Numbered from the stretch's first letter, positions 33,301-43,987 are shown. The stretch is DNA of 64,000 bases from Porites lobata (GCA_942486035.1 CALNXK010000030.1:3732001-3796000), one strand, 5' to 3'. Numbers and translations: made by a program. Notes: a model not told the origin generated them from the sequence alone.

Positions 33301-34489
33301 GAGCCAGGATTAAAATTCACTATCAAGGTTCTATCATATTGTGCAAAACCACACATAGACTAAGTTCCAGTCCTAGCATTATGCAGGATGTTTGTCAAAA
33401 GAACCTTGTTTAGTGGCTCCCACAAGTCTCCTGTAGCTCAAGTGCTAGAGCATCAGGACAAGTAACCAGAACTTAGGTCAATGGGTTCAACTCCTACGGG
33501 AAGTACTCAGAATTTTTCTTCTGAGCTTTCAGTATTGCAAATTTTTTCAAAGAATGTAACTTAGATCTTATTTTGTTTACTTTCATACAGCCTCGTATAA
33601 AATTCAAATTCCAACGAACTCCAATATAGAGTCTGGGCTGCCTGTGATAGATCAAGCTTGTTATAAGCTTGGTCATATATCTTCTTACTCAGTTTTCCTA
33701 TCACTTTAAAACCAAAGACAGAAATGTTGATAGTGTGTAGCATAATTTAACTGGAAGTAAAGTATGTCATACCTTGCACTCACCTAGACAGAGCTAGGTG
33801 ATCTCAAGCTGGGGTACCACAAAATGAAGTTTTCAGAATCGTTTGTTTAATTTCTAGCTAACAAATCAGACTAGATAAATGACCCATGCAATTTTGACCT
33901 AGGTTTTGAGTAACAAGTCTGCCCGCCAAGATACCAAGATCCTTGCTTAAAACTCTGATCTTACTAGGACTTTGCAGCAGAAACACAAACAACATGCCGT
34001 TGTTAAGCCATTGGCCCTGTTCCCTCATCCCTCCATGTCAATTAGAAAAGGGTTCTTAAAGTGCCCACAGTACTGTTTAAAAAAGAGAAGGGGTTGTAGC
34101 CCCCAATGATGTTGCTTACATAATTCATTCTTCTAGGAAGGGAATCAGAGACCGACAGCAATAAATGGTGAAGTTGTTGTAGTGCCCCCTTCTAACCTGG
34201 TCAGTGAGGCTCACAGGTTACTCCAAACACTCCAAACAAGAGTTAGACCCTGATTTTTTAAGCATTAACTTCAAATAAAAAATATCTTACCTTGCATTTT
34301 TTGCTTTAGGATTTTTTTAGGTTAATAAGGGAGTAAGAGAGGAGAAAATTGACTCACCAAGGATCCAAACTTTTCTTTAATTTCCTCATCCACTTGTGGA
34401 CCTCCACCAAACCACTTGCTTGGATCTCCCGAACTAAACCAATAATCTAATACACTTTGCCACATGTCTGAATGTTGCCCAGAAGACAT
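27304..34489 (-). CDS. DUF924-family protein, paralogue A
   Basis: Six exons on the minus strand: 34489-34358, 32749-32645, 32517-32464, 30784-30686, 28548-28447, 27417-27304. Every intron is phase 0; 201 residues. DUF924 proteins are small all-helical, TPR-like proteins known from bacteria and eukaryotes, with no firmly established activity. Family landmarks: VLDYWFSSGDPSKWFGGG (13-30), LALIILTDQFTRNIYR (end of exon 2), the FMNMPFLHSENLEDQ motif in exon 4, FATRHK closing exon 5, and FGRYPQRNKSLGRENTPEEE in exon 6. The start ATG at 34489 gives a normal N-terminus. The acceptor of exon 4 was set at 30784 (TTTATTGAAGGA) because it restores phase and length against paralogue B. A candidate AATAAA follows the stop by about 42 bases. 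Function and cell location are unknown. Confidence 0.93.
27538..28134. mobile_element. Composite TTAAGC/GACGGC-family MITEs
   Basis: The left terminus is AGGGAGCTTAAGCAACAACG (27538). An inverted end CGCCGTCGTCGTACCTTAAGCTC closes a first unit at about 27884. A second, related unit (ATTTGTCAAATATAGGCGA, ACGTCCTCCATAAAACGTCGC) runs on to TGGTAAAGCTCCCT at 28134. It fills most of the last DUF924-A intron. Confidence 0.75.
28648..28926. mobile_element. CpG-rich foldback MITE
   Basis: Left arm ATTTTGAGCAGCGAGCAAAGCGA...GAACGCGC, then CGTGACTTCCCACGATAACCC. Right arm GATATCGTGGGAGTCACGG...GCGCGTTCTCTCGCTTTGCTCG, then CACTCAAAATG. Arms of over 100 bases. It lies 100 bases before the DUF924-A exon 5 acceptor. 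Its GC and CpG content contrasts sharply with the surrounding DNA. Confidence 0.85.
29452..29905. mobile_element. MITE with CAGCGCTGTAGCTAG ends
   Basis: The left end CCAGCGCTGTAGCTAG is mirrored by CTGGCTACGGCACTG at the right. GGCCAACCGAGGCACTCGCC pairs with TGCCTCGGTTGGCC inside. Related ends occur at 10103-10313. It lies in a DUF924-A intron. Confidence 0.75.
30194..30516. mobile_element. TTAGAGACC-family MITE with nested palindrome
   Basis: It starts near AGGGACCTAGAGACTCCAAG and ends TCTAAAGGTCTCTAA, with GACGAGGACGACTACC after the left end. A 70-base palindrome (CCAGGTAACCTCGTTACCAG ... CCTGGAAACGAGGTTGGCG, about 30378-30449) is inserted within it. It lies in a DUF924-A intron, 170 bases past exon 4. 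Confidence 0.75.
30803..30842 (+). repeat. Short A-rich tandem repeat
   Basis: AAACAACAACAAATTTT occurs twice at about 20-base spacing, just upstream (in minus-strand terms) of the exon 4 acceptor. Confidence 0.7.
31355..31800. repeat. GAAAGGGGTACC dispersed repeat
   Basis: It contains CGAAAGGGGTACCTTTTGCAG, GTGAAAGGGGTACCATTTGTC and ACGAAAGAGGTACCTTTTTCG, plus GTAAGGGGTTGGACCTTGGG near its right end. Boundaries resemble CCCCCTGGG on both sides but are not clean inverted repeats. Non-coding; in DUF924-A intron 3, between exons 3 and 4. Confidence 0.6.
32790..32885 (+). repeat. tRNA-derived SINE fragment (family 2), copy 1
   Basis: TCTTGTAGTTTAGTGGTAGAAC (A box) and TGGGTTCGACTCCTATTGGG (B box), then ACTCGAATAC and TTTTCTTCTGAGCG. 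The acceptor stem does not pair, so it is not a working tRNA gene. Confidence 0.6.
32930..33306. mobile_element. GTTGTTCAAAAGGTGGATAGC MITE, interrupted by telomere-like repeats
   Basis: The left end CCAGTTGTTCAAAAGGTGGATAGCG is mirrored at the right by CTATCCAATGTTTGAATAACTGG. Between them (about 32995-33120) are four or five degenerate units of TTTAGGGTTAAGCGCT at 25 to 35-base spacing. Relatives at 39383 and 41857 lack this insert. Confidence 0.7.
33414..33530 (+). repeat. tRNA-derived SINE fragment (family 2), copy 2
   Basis: TCCTGTAGCTCAAGTGCTAGAGC (A box) and ATGGGTTCAACTCCTACGGG (B box), then AAGTACTCAGAA and TTTTTCTTCTGAGC, aligning with copy 1 at 32790. Confidence 0.6.
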
Positions 34490-34565
34490 GTTTCTTGAAA
34501 TTATTACTCGAACTGTACGTAGGGGTAAACTGCTGCATTGAATAACAATACACATTATTGGGATC

Positions 34566-35137
34566 ATTTAGGAGGGGGACATTGGGGGGTACCCAATACC
34601 GTGATACCATAGGAAAAATTGGTAAATACCAAAACACCGTGCCAAAAATCCCCGAAATACCGATACCGCATTTATGATCGGTAACGTTTACTTAAAGCTG
34701 TATCCATTTCGCGTGTTTGTTTACCTTTAACATGTATGCACCAGAAATAACCCCCAGGTATTGAGAGAAAACGTGAGGAGACCTTGATTGGTAGAATGAT
34801 CGAGAAAGCCCGGTCATTGGATGCCCGTCCAATTTTGTCATTTACCATCAAGTCTAAAGTCTTAAAATATCAACTTTTATTAACCTGTTTACCTTACTGT
34901 TGTTCGTGTTGCACATTGTATTGACCCGTATTAGACAGGAGAGCGCAAATAAATGGTACTGCAATACCATGAAGGATCTTCTTTACCAAATACCATTAAC
35001 CAAAAGGATGAGAAACTGTATACCGCAGGGCTAGATGATACCGCAATACTACACATTAATATCAAATTACCTACATACCGCTTGAAAACAAGCTCAATAC
35101 CGCAATACCGTGAATCCCCATGTCCCCCTCATTTAGA
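34566..35137. mobile_element. MITE with ATTTAGGAGGGGGACAT ends, at the DUF924-A start
   Basis: The left ATTTAGGAGGGGGACATTGGGG is mirrored by CCCCATGTCCCCCTCATTTA at the right. The interior is rich in ATACCG and GATACCGCA units in both directions. It begins 76 bases upstream of the DUF924-A start codon. Confidence 0.8.
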
Positions 35138-37390
35138 TTCAGGTTCGGTGAACAAACATCAACACTATTATTAACTGTGATGGAAATGAGGCTGGAGTTG
35201 CAGACCTTGTTTTCAATGATACAACCCTCCTTGCTTTCCTATGTAAATCATGCTGTTCTTAGGCTAACTAGAATTTTTCAAGCATAATTTTCATAAGAAA
35301 ACAAAGCAGGTTTAATGTATCAAAACAAGATCAAACCCTTCGAAGGCTAGGGTACCACGTAATTAATTAAATAAGCCCACAACTGTATTAAAATGGTCTA
35401 TTAACACGATTTTTAAGATTATTCTACCCATTCAATGATCCACTTCAAATCTGTGTTTGCATTCAGGTAAACTCAGTAAGCTTAAAAGTAATATGCTTAC
35501 ACTTGGAGCAGGATTATCACTTAAGCTATCTGAGCTATTAAATTGAGTGTTGAGTTAATGTTGAATCTCTGCTGTGTTTGAGAGACGCTTTTCAGATTTT
35601 CTACTTCTTGGATTTAAGAAAGTGGCTACTAAACTATAAAAGAGGTCCCTGGTCCAAGTTGATAGATTCAGATTAAGGTAAAAGGAAAGCACCTACCGAT
35701 TCCTAAAGTTCAAAAAGCCTTTTCTAAACGGAGTCACCGCTATTCTCTGACCAACCACACAAGTCATTATTACCTAAAGATTGTATTGGCGTGGCTTGAC
35801 ATGACATTGTGTGCGTGACACCCAGGGATCCTATCGCGCCCCACTGCTCACGCAATACTCGACTGGTAAAGCGCACTCGCCGATGATCGCAGCAATCTTA
35901 AGGAAGTTTTACCCAGAAAGGAAATACCTACAGAGAGCTTCAAGCCCGAGGTGTTGATGAAATTTCCGTATTTAAGGTGAGAACCTAGATCAGAACTTCA
36001 TCTTCTGACTGCCCGCCAAAGTAGACGAATGACCCGCCTTCAAAAGGGTTTATATAAGAAACTGGAGCAAACAGTGATGTATTAGAGTCGTTATTTTTCT
36101 TCTTTCATACGAAAATCGGACATTCGTACAAGCATATAAAACCTGAACTATAAATATTGTCATTGAAGGTTTTTATCTCAAATTGTGGGGCGTATTGTTT
36201 GCTTTTATATCTCTTCCGACTTCAAATGCAAGGTCGAACAACAAGCCGCTTCTGCCTGAAAAAAAGACTGGTCTGTAGAAGCCTTCATTCAATAATTGCT
36301 TTTTATTTAAGTCCAATTTTTCATGACGCTTTTCGTCGATTTTTCTAATCGAAGGAAGGCAATAATAGATTTAATAAATTTTCGGCGTGGGAGATGCATA
36401 TGTTAATATATTCATGGCTTCATGTCGAGCCGTGACAGCGAGACATTTGTATTTCAGCAGGTTCAAATAGTCAGGTTAATAGTTAATTTTTAACTCCAAA
36501 CTTTCAAACATTTTAAAAAACAGCAGAGTATGCTTTTCAGTTTTTCGATTTTTTTTATATTTTGTTCGATACTGCCGGCGCTCGCAATGACTATTACGTC
36601 TTTAGCTTCTTTCCGAAAACTATAAACGATTGGTACCTAATCCCCACTACTATTAGAACGGTAAGTTATTCAAAGTTTTGTGATTACCGTAGCTATAATT
36701 CTAAGTTTATCTTACACTACTTTTTTTCGACTTCTCTTTTTAACTATTATTAATCTCTTTTCGATGCGAAAAAAGCGTTAAAGAGAAAGTGACCAGAAAA
36801 AGAATAAGCTTATACGGCTTTGCAACTTTAGTCTCTCAGAAAACTACAACTATCAACAGCCCGTATTTTTCTTCTAGGTCTTTCATCCGTTTGCTTAAAA
36901 CTTAGGAGAGTTTTAATCTGCAGAGTCATCTTTGATTTTGGCAAATTTTGGCACTGTGCTGGCGTCATTATTAGAAATTTACAAACGTATCCCTTAAAGA
37001 AATATATTCTTTATTTTCAGTATAAGTGGTATGCATAAAATGTCCTTCATCATCGTTCTTTTTATTAAGTGCAAATAAGATAAAGAGCACGAGAGAGAAT
37101 GAGCCCATTCTCTCTTGATGCAAACTTCTTTTTGTTGTTGTTATTTGTTTGGTTTTTTGTCAGTCAAAAAGTTGTTTGTTTTAGCATGCTAGAATCTTTG
37201 AAAGGGCGCAGTTTAATGTTTCCAGGTGGTTTATTCGCGAGCCGTCTGTAAATATTGTAATTACTCCTTACAAATTTACGCCTGACCTTCCGTTTGATCT
37301 ATGGTAACCAATGTAAAAAACTCCTGTTGAGCATCTTGGAATAACAATGAGCGATATGACAGACCTAGATACATTCACTGACTGTAAGTA

Positions 37391-37617
37391 AGGCCCAGTT
37401 CAAACGTCGATCTTTTCATGTACCAAACCTAATCCTTTTTAATTAAGTCCATGAAGGCCAGACGTTTGGATGAATTAAGTCGTACGTGGCGAATTTTGGT
37501 CGACCTATGAATTTATTAAGATCGAGTGGCCCACATGGGAATTTCGACAGTGGAGCATTGAACATTGTGAAAATGAATTGAGTCCGATTAATTAAGTTCG
37601 ACGTTTGAACTGGGCCT
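37391..37617. mobile_element. MITE with AGGCCCAGTTCAAACGTCGA ends, at the DUF924-B start
   Basis: The left AGGCCCAGTTCAAACGTCGA is mirrored by TTCGACGTTTGAACTGGGCCT at the right, with TTTTTAATTAAGTCCATGAA also partly paired. It ends 91 bases before the DUF924-B start codon. Confidence 0.88.
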
Positions 37618-37708
37618 AAATGTCGCGAGAAGAATAGCCACTTCTCCCAATGTTAAAAAATGTCACGTATTTGATTGTCTAGTTTGCCTTTTTCAGAAAA
37701 ACAGCACA

Positions 37709-40700
37709 ATGTCGTACAAGGAAGCAAATGATGTGTTGAACTACTGGTTCGGAGCGGGAGACCCTTCCAAGAGGCCCAAATGGTTCGGAGGTGGAGAAGA
37801 GACGACTGAGGAAATCAGAAACAAATTTGGAGCACTAGTACGTAATTAAAAGTAGCTAGTCCATAAGGTGCTACCCAAAACTTTGAGCTTACTATGAAAC
37901 TTTTGCATGCTTGAACAAGGCTGAGGTTTGTATTTCTGCGGATCGCCCCTCGATCGGTGCTTCTCTATATAGACAAAAGTCGCTCGGCAACAACTCAATT
38001 AGACACTTAATCTCGCACTTAATCGACTGTTTCGCGACGCCTCCACTGCCTTCCCTGTGAAATGACGTCTGAGGAAGAATTGCAGAGATTACATACTGAT
38101 GACGTGTCACTAGCCAGGTCTGACTGGTTGAAGGAAATTCCCTACGCGGCATAACCAATCAGAAGTATTACCCAGGTGTGGGTAATGACACGTGATCAGT
38201 ATGGAATTTCCGCGCTCGTTTCTCAGACGTCATTTCGCGGGGAAACCAGTGGTAGTGTCGCCAAATGTCGGCTGTTTTCTCAGGATATTCATAGTTCCGG
38301 ATTGAAAATGAGATAATGACGATTGAATGCCTTGCGTCCTCTTGACGATGGAGACTACGAACTCATTGCAGATTTAACAACGCTTCAGTGTACGGTTCTG
38401 GCGGCGGATTAGCTTTGCTCCAAACGCAAATTTCCCAAAAAGTCTTTACGTTATATACAGTTTCCGAAGAGAAAGTAGTAGTTTTATTTTGTCTTGGCCC
38501 TACTCATGAAACCCACGCGAATACGAACGCCCGTAACTATAATGTAGCAAGACAAGCTGCCATGGCCATATGCTTAATATTAGCACTTTTAACGAACAGG
38601 AAGTAGTTATTTTGTCTATTAGAATTCAAACACAAAGAAATTGTTCAACCTACAGGCTGGTATTAGCTTCCTGGCAAATCTTTAGGAGGTTCTCGTTGTT
38701 CGTCAGTTAATTGTTGTCATTTATTCAAAGCTATTCTTTGTTCATTTCTGATTGGCTTTAATCCCCTGGCTGATTCTCTATAACCAACTGATGCTGACCA
38801 AATTAGATGCGTAGATTAGACCATCATTAACTTCAGTCACTCTGTCGTCAGTGGTTGTATCATGAAATATATGATTTTTGACGTCATGAAAGACAGCGGA
38901 GGAATGTTATCCACTCCTGTCTTGATCTGCATAATTCTTCATATCACACTCAGCCTCAATCCATAATCGTCAGCTTTTGATACCATTTAAATCTAGTGGC
39001 ATTTTTATACGTTTTGTAGGTAGAGAAAGCGAGAAACGATGAACTGGCACACTGGGAGAATGATCCTAAGGCTACACTGGCGTTAATCCTCTTGCAAGAT
39101 CAATTCATGCGCAGCCTTTACAAGGTTAGAACAAGCTAAGGTGAAGATAATTAATGATTTTATAATTCCAAAATGCGTGTCGCCTACTAGAGATGCTCTT
39201 GAAAGCTTCCGCAGAGCTAGTCTCCCACGTCAAACAACGCTCCTCCCTAAATTATCCTTTCGAAACAAAGAACGGCTGTGTCTTGCCCTCTGTAAGGGAA
39301 TCCGCATTCCGAAATCCGGCAGATTTTTGCTTGTGGAATTGAGAATCTTGAAAAGCTTTGCACGTGGAATCCGGAATCCTTGCCCCGGTTGTTCAAAAGT
39401 TGGATAGCGCTATCCACCGGGTAAATTGCGATCCAGCGGATAGGTATTATGAAATCCAATTGCTATCCACCCTTTGAACAACTGGACCGTGGGCTTTAGA
39501 ATCCGGAATACAGCTCATGAAATCCAGAATCCCACGAATGATTGGAATTCAGTTAAGTTCCACTGATAAAGAATCCAGCATCTGGAATCCAGGCCAGAAT
39601 CCAAAACTGTCTTGGATTGCTTTACATAGGGCGCTGCGATAGGAGATTACTGGAGGACAAGTACAGCTTCTTTTTCAGGTTGTGGTCTTTTATACTAGGT
39701 ACAAGGGGACGAACTTTGCAAATCAACTTGTCAACTACTTAAGCAAGCCCTCGTACAAGTGGCATTAAATTTTTGATGATAATACCCCTAACATTCTTTT
39801 TCTTCCTGAGGTTAACCGCTATTGGTTCTAACTTAATTGTAGGGCCGTCCTGAATTTACCTGCAAAGATCCATACTGTGTAAAGCTTGCACGGAAGGTAA
39901 ATTAAATTCAGCTGGGTCCTAATTTATTTTTGAATAGGTATGAACTCCTCATCTGCGTTTCACGCGCCAGCGAAACTGCACTTCTCCCGCAACAGTTCAA
40001 ACTTCTGCCATTCTTTGAACTAGCATACGACGACTTCTACGTGAAGTCTTGACTTACACACAGTCGACTTTTGTTAGCGACGAAGTCGCGAGAGTGAGCG
40101 TGAAGTTCCCCTCCTGAGCACTGACCCAACCAACACGGACTTTTTAGGGCTAAAGTCTAACTTGAGTCAGGCAAGGATCATATATTTCCTTCTGATCTCA
40201 GAATTCTGGCAATTGCAATTGCAATGGCGATTGGTTTGAAGTTGTTTAAAGGCATTGCATTTACTAAATTAAAAGCTTTGAATAATGAAGAAATCATCTT
40301 ACCGGACGTTTTCTTGTGCTTACCTTGCAATCCGCTATATTTTGCTTACTTCCATTTTTTTTTTATTTGTTTCTCCGAGTTTCTTGTGCGGATTGGCCAG
40401 GTTAGACAAATCACATCGATCACTTTAATTTGATTTTTGTGTTGATACTACATATTGGAAACGGTCTCCGGCGTAACTAATCATACCTGTTTTTTTTTTG
40501 GCTCTGGCTCTTTTTCCTTTTTAAAGTTCATGCAACGGGAGAGTCACGATCACTTAAAGTTTAGTGCGGCTGGACGAGCTTTCCTGTACCTTCCCTTTGA
40601 ACACAGCGAGGATAGAGAATGTCAGGTATGACCTACTTTAGCAGTGACATTTTTGTGTCAATTTAGTACTTTAGCAGTGCATTCGTGAAACTGCATTCTC

Positions 40701-43268
40701 TCACTAACCTGTTTTGAAGATATTTATCGGTATTTAAATGGTATAATTTCTCCTCTTATGGCATGTTCGGGCACGCTAAGGTGGCACTATCCTCAAGCCT
40801 TAGACTATAAGTCTTACTCTTCAGTGCTCGCTACATTCTTGTATATATGTATTCCTTTTGAGATGATGAATATATGAATTTATTATATTTGAACCGCGGA
40901 ATGCCTTTGTCTTGTTATCCTAGCTCTCAGTAAGTTGCGCTCACTCGATGTTGGTTACATTTTGCCCATCCCCTCGTTCGGCCTTGTTGTTGAACTATCC
41001 GCCCGCAAAGTGTTGTAACAAAGCACAAGACTAACAAGACTTTTGCAGTCTTTGTAACTGTCTCAGATCAGATGATAATAGTCGACTCATTCACTTGTAT
41101 ACGTTGTACCTGTGCGTTGATAACTTGCGCTATCGTTGACTGAACTGTTCTAGCCGCCACTTTGACTTGAACCGCTGAATAACGTCTTAGTATTCTCTCG
41201 TACACTCGCCTCGTTTGCAGTTTCTATAGCCTGTTCTATGCGTTCAGATAGAGGAGGGTGGCGCGAAATGGAGGACTCTGCAGGCAAAACAGCGGAAGAA
41301 CAGAAGAGGGAGGAAGGAGAGCACGTTTAATCGTTCGTCCTCTCTCTCCTCCAGGTCTACTCAAGATCCGACTGACCTCACTGGTTTCGCCTTTTCTCTC
41401 CCTGCTCCAGTCCCTCACTTTTCTTTGCGCATCCACATTATCTGATCGTCTGGAAAAGGCTACAGTTTCTTATGTTCAAAAATGTTTTTTGTTTTTTTTT
41501 AACTTTTCTATTATTGTTCTCAATTTCAGTTCATTAATAGAGTGATTTTACTTAGCCTTCAAATAGATAGTAGACTACTACGCTCTATTACACTCTAATT
41601 TCACTGTTTTCTTTTGTTTATTTGTATATTCTTTTGTTTCCTTTTTGTTTATCTGGCAATGATTTTTAGATACTGTTTCATTGGTTAAGTAAAATCTCTC
41701 CATCTAGCGTTTATTGTCTTTATTATTATATTTTATGTAGGAGTTAAGCGTTAAGCTTTACGCACAGTTGGAAGAAGACACTAAAGGCACAGACCACGAG
41801 ACTTACGGAAAGCAGTGGTATACGTTTGCATGTCTCCATAAGGTGTGTATGGTGCTGGGCTCGGTTGTTCAAAAGCTGGATAGCAATGGTTCTAGCCGCC
41901 ATGGGATAAATCGCTATCTAGAAAAGTAAATGTTTATAGATTAAGTGCATTATGTTGATCCAAGCTGATCCTGATTACAAGCGAGTAAGAAATCCAGGTC
42001 GAACGGAGCGAGATTCGAAGCCGGGACCTCTCGGCCACGCTGCCTGTCAATTGCGTCAACCAGTGGACAACATCATCCAACCTTTGAGCAACTGGATCCA
42101 GGTCTCTTAATTTCACTGAGAAAGTAAATGGCGGATTTAAACATTCAACTCAACACTAGAGAGAAAAGTAGTGATAAGAGGGGTTCAGATTGACAATTCT
42201 GACTGCATACTTATTTATGTACACTCTTTTATATATGTATAAGAATGTTTTTCTTCCGGCTTTGGCTGAACATTCTTATTTTTTTGCCTATTTTATGCTG
42301 AGAATATTCTTGTATGGCTTATATGACAATTCCGTTTTAGAATATAATTGGGGTATCAACCATAGTTAGCGCAGGTTTCTTTCGTTTTCGGTTGGCTAGT
42401 TTTGCCGTTTAGAGAAAGGAATAAGTTAAAAAATATATCATTTTATTGTATTTATAGATTTTCAAGTCACAAAATTATATCCGGCTTTTCTGTCAAAATC
42501 TTAGCCTGGGGTTTATTCTTAAGATATTCTTTAAGGTTTGCAAATTTCAGCCTCGATTCAAATATATTATTATCATTATACTACTACATGAAAAATTACT
42601 GCAATTTGATTGGCTTAGAGCGGTGGTATTTCAGCTTAATACCTACATGTGAAAATTACAAACCTTTTGAGGGTAGTAGTATAAACAAATAATAGCACGA
42701 TTTGTACGTGATATTTGGCATAAATATCACTCGTGATATTTCAAAATTGTCTCAACTTTCAGTCGCCTAACGGTTCGTGAAATTACGTATAACAATTTCG
42801 AAATATCACTCGTGGTATTTATGCCAAATATCACTACAAATCATGCTATTACCTATACAAAGAGTGTAGCAGGCTAAATTTAATTAGAGTGTCTATTTTA
42901 TATAACCGATTATAGCTAAGTTTTATACTACCGTTATTCGTTCTCCCCGTGTTTGACGGGTGTTACAGGAGTAATGAAAGCAAAGATTAGTTTTATATAG
43001 AAATTGAAATCAGAGCACAAGTGATAAGCGGGTCGCTGGGTTTGTTTATTTCCTGCACTGAACAAAGTTTTTTCCACAATAATGTGCATGATAAATTATA
43101 TAAATCATCGTGAAATTTAGTCATTTCGCTGGTGGTGTCTTTTACCTTCTTCAGGAGGTAGTCGACCAATTTGGACGTTTTCCCCAAAGAAACAAAGTTC
43201 TGGGCAGAGAGAACACTCCCGAAGAGGAAGATTGGCTGAATAACATGCCGGATCGTTTCAAATGGTAA
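37709..43268 (+). CDS. DUF924-family protein, paralogue B
   Basis: Six exons: 37709-37837, 39020-39124, 39843-39896, 40527-40625, 41741-41842, 43155-43268. All introns are phase 0; 200 residues. Exon lengths equal those of paralogue A except for one codon fewer in exon 1, so the two arose by gene duplication after the introns were in place. Landmarks: VLNYWFGAGDPSKRPKWFGG (9-28), LALILLQDQFMRSLYK (end of exon 2), FLYLPFEHSEDRECQ in exon 4, FACLHK closing exon 5, and FGRFPQRNKVLGRENTPEEE in exon 6. The C-terminus ends DRFKW, as DRYKW in A. The family's biochemical role is not established. It is transcribed away from A. Exon 5 is followed within 15 bases by a MITE. Confidence 0.94.
38035..38284. 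mobile_element. Relative of the TAGCCTGAGAAAACAGC MITE
   Basis: TGAAATGACGTCTGAGGAAG mirrors TCTCAGACGTCATTTCGCG, and TACCCAGGTGTGGGTA lies at the axis. It ends GGCTGTTTTCTCAGG as the copy at 11985-12255 does. The left terminus is degraded. It lies in DUF924-B intron 1. Confidence 0.65.
39270..39610. repeat. GGAATCCGGAATCC repeat, split by a MITE
   Basis: Repeated motifs (GGAATCCGCATTCCG, GTGGAATCCGGAATCC, AGAATCCGGAATAC, GGAATCCAGGCCAGAATCC) continue on both sides of the MITE at 39383-39488, which therefore inserted later. It lies in DUF924-B intron 2. Confidence 0.65.
39383..39488. mobile_element. GTTGTTCAAAAGTTGGATAGC MITE, compact copy
   Basis: The left CCGGTTGTTCAAAAGTTGGATAGCG and right TTGCTATCCACCCTTTGAACAACTGG are inverted. 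At 106 bases it is the least interrupted member in the window. Confidence 0.88.
41236..41450. repeat. GAGGAGG/CTCCTCC inverted purine-rich repeat
   Basis: Purine-rich AGAAGAGGGAGGAAGGAGAGC faces pyrimidine-rich CCTCTCTCTCCTCCAGG. GCGCGAAATGGAGG faces TTTCGCC. Weakly paired arms; no coding signal on either strand. It lies in DUF924-B intron 4. Confidence 0.4.
41857..42102. mobile_element. GTTGTTCAAAAGCTGGATAGC MITE carrying a tRNA-like insert
   Basis: The left GGTTGTTCAAAAGCTGGATAGC and right CATCCAACCTTTGAGCAACTGG are inverted. The minus strand of the interior (about 41975-42075) reads GCGTGGCCGAGAGG, then GGCTTCGAATCTCGC, a Leu/Ser-tRNA-like A box and B box brought close together. It begins about 15 bases after the donor of DUF924-B exon 5. 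Confidence 0.65.
42690..42850. mobile_element. Palindromic MITE with AATAGCACGATTTG ends
   Basis: The left AATAGCACGATTTGTACGTG and right CACTACAAATCATGCTATT pair, as do TTGGCATAAATATCACTCG and CGTGGTATTTATGCCAA. Each arm is about 52 bases. It lies in DUF924-B intron 5. Confidence 0.85.
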
Positions 43269-43949
43269 ACAAGAGCAAGTCTAGGAGCAACCAAGATCTG
43301 TGTATCATAGTTAGATTTGACTGTTGTAAAGTACGCTATCCTCGTGCTGTTCAAGTGAAGAACTCAGTTAGTTGTTTGTGTCTTTCAAGAAAACTTAAAG
43401 GATACTTTATTTATTAAACACATGAGAAACGATTATGATCTAAGCTAAATCATACGCGCAGCCCTAGGAGGACTAGTAGTAGCAGATTGTTCCTTCCCGG
43501 TTTTAAGCATTCTTCTGAATAATTAATCCCCTCTCAGGAATTTTATTGCTAAACTAAACTATCATTCTTGAATGAAAATTGCCGCACTGACTTTTCGAGA
43601 CTTTCATATTCCGTTTTTCACACCAGGTTATTCTGTCCTCTGCTGCGTTCGGTACATTATTTGAATTTTCCACTAATTCTTCGGCCAGCCAGCACGTTTA
43701 TTTTCAAGTACATCACTCACATCACTATCACATCAGTCAAACTAAAAAATATGGAAATAATATCTCGTGTGAACTCAAACCCCCAACCTAATATCAATTT
43801 TGAAGGTTCTGACGACCTCGTTATTATACCCCTAATGGTCTTAAATGTGGACCCCTGATACACTTCTTGGTGCCTAGCCTGTCAAATGAACAGGGACTGA
43901 TATTTGTAGTGTACTCTATTAATTATCCAATGGTTGGGTGTCACTTGAG

Positions 43950-43955
43950 AATAAA
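43950..43955 (+). terminator. Candidate polyadenylation signal for DUF924-B
   Basis: AATAAA on the plus strand, about 680 bases after the DUF924-B stop. Position alone supports it. Confidence 0.3.
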
Positions 43956-43981
43956 ACACAGGCGGTAACAACAACTGACGT

Positions 43982-43987
43982 TTTATT
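43982..43987 (-). terminator. Candidate polyadenylation signal for the dynein light chain gene
   Basis: AATAAA on the minus strand, about 480 bases after the stop codon at 44467. Position alone supports it. Confidence 0.3.

Larger units (their letters stand above)
34490..37708. other. Shared upstream region of the divergent DUF924 genes
   Basis: A 3.2-kb interval between the two start codons, so both promoters must lie here unless distant first exons exist. It holds a MITE next to each gene (34566-35137 and 37391-37617). The DNA between them is AT-rich, with no recognised gene or repeat. No TATA box can be assigned with confidence. Confidence 0.6.
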
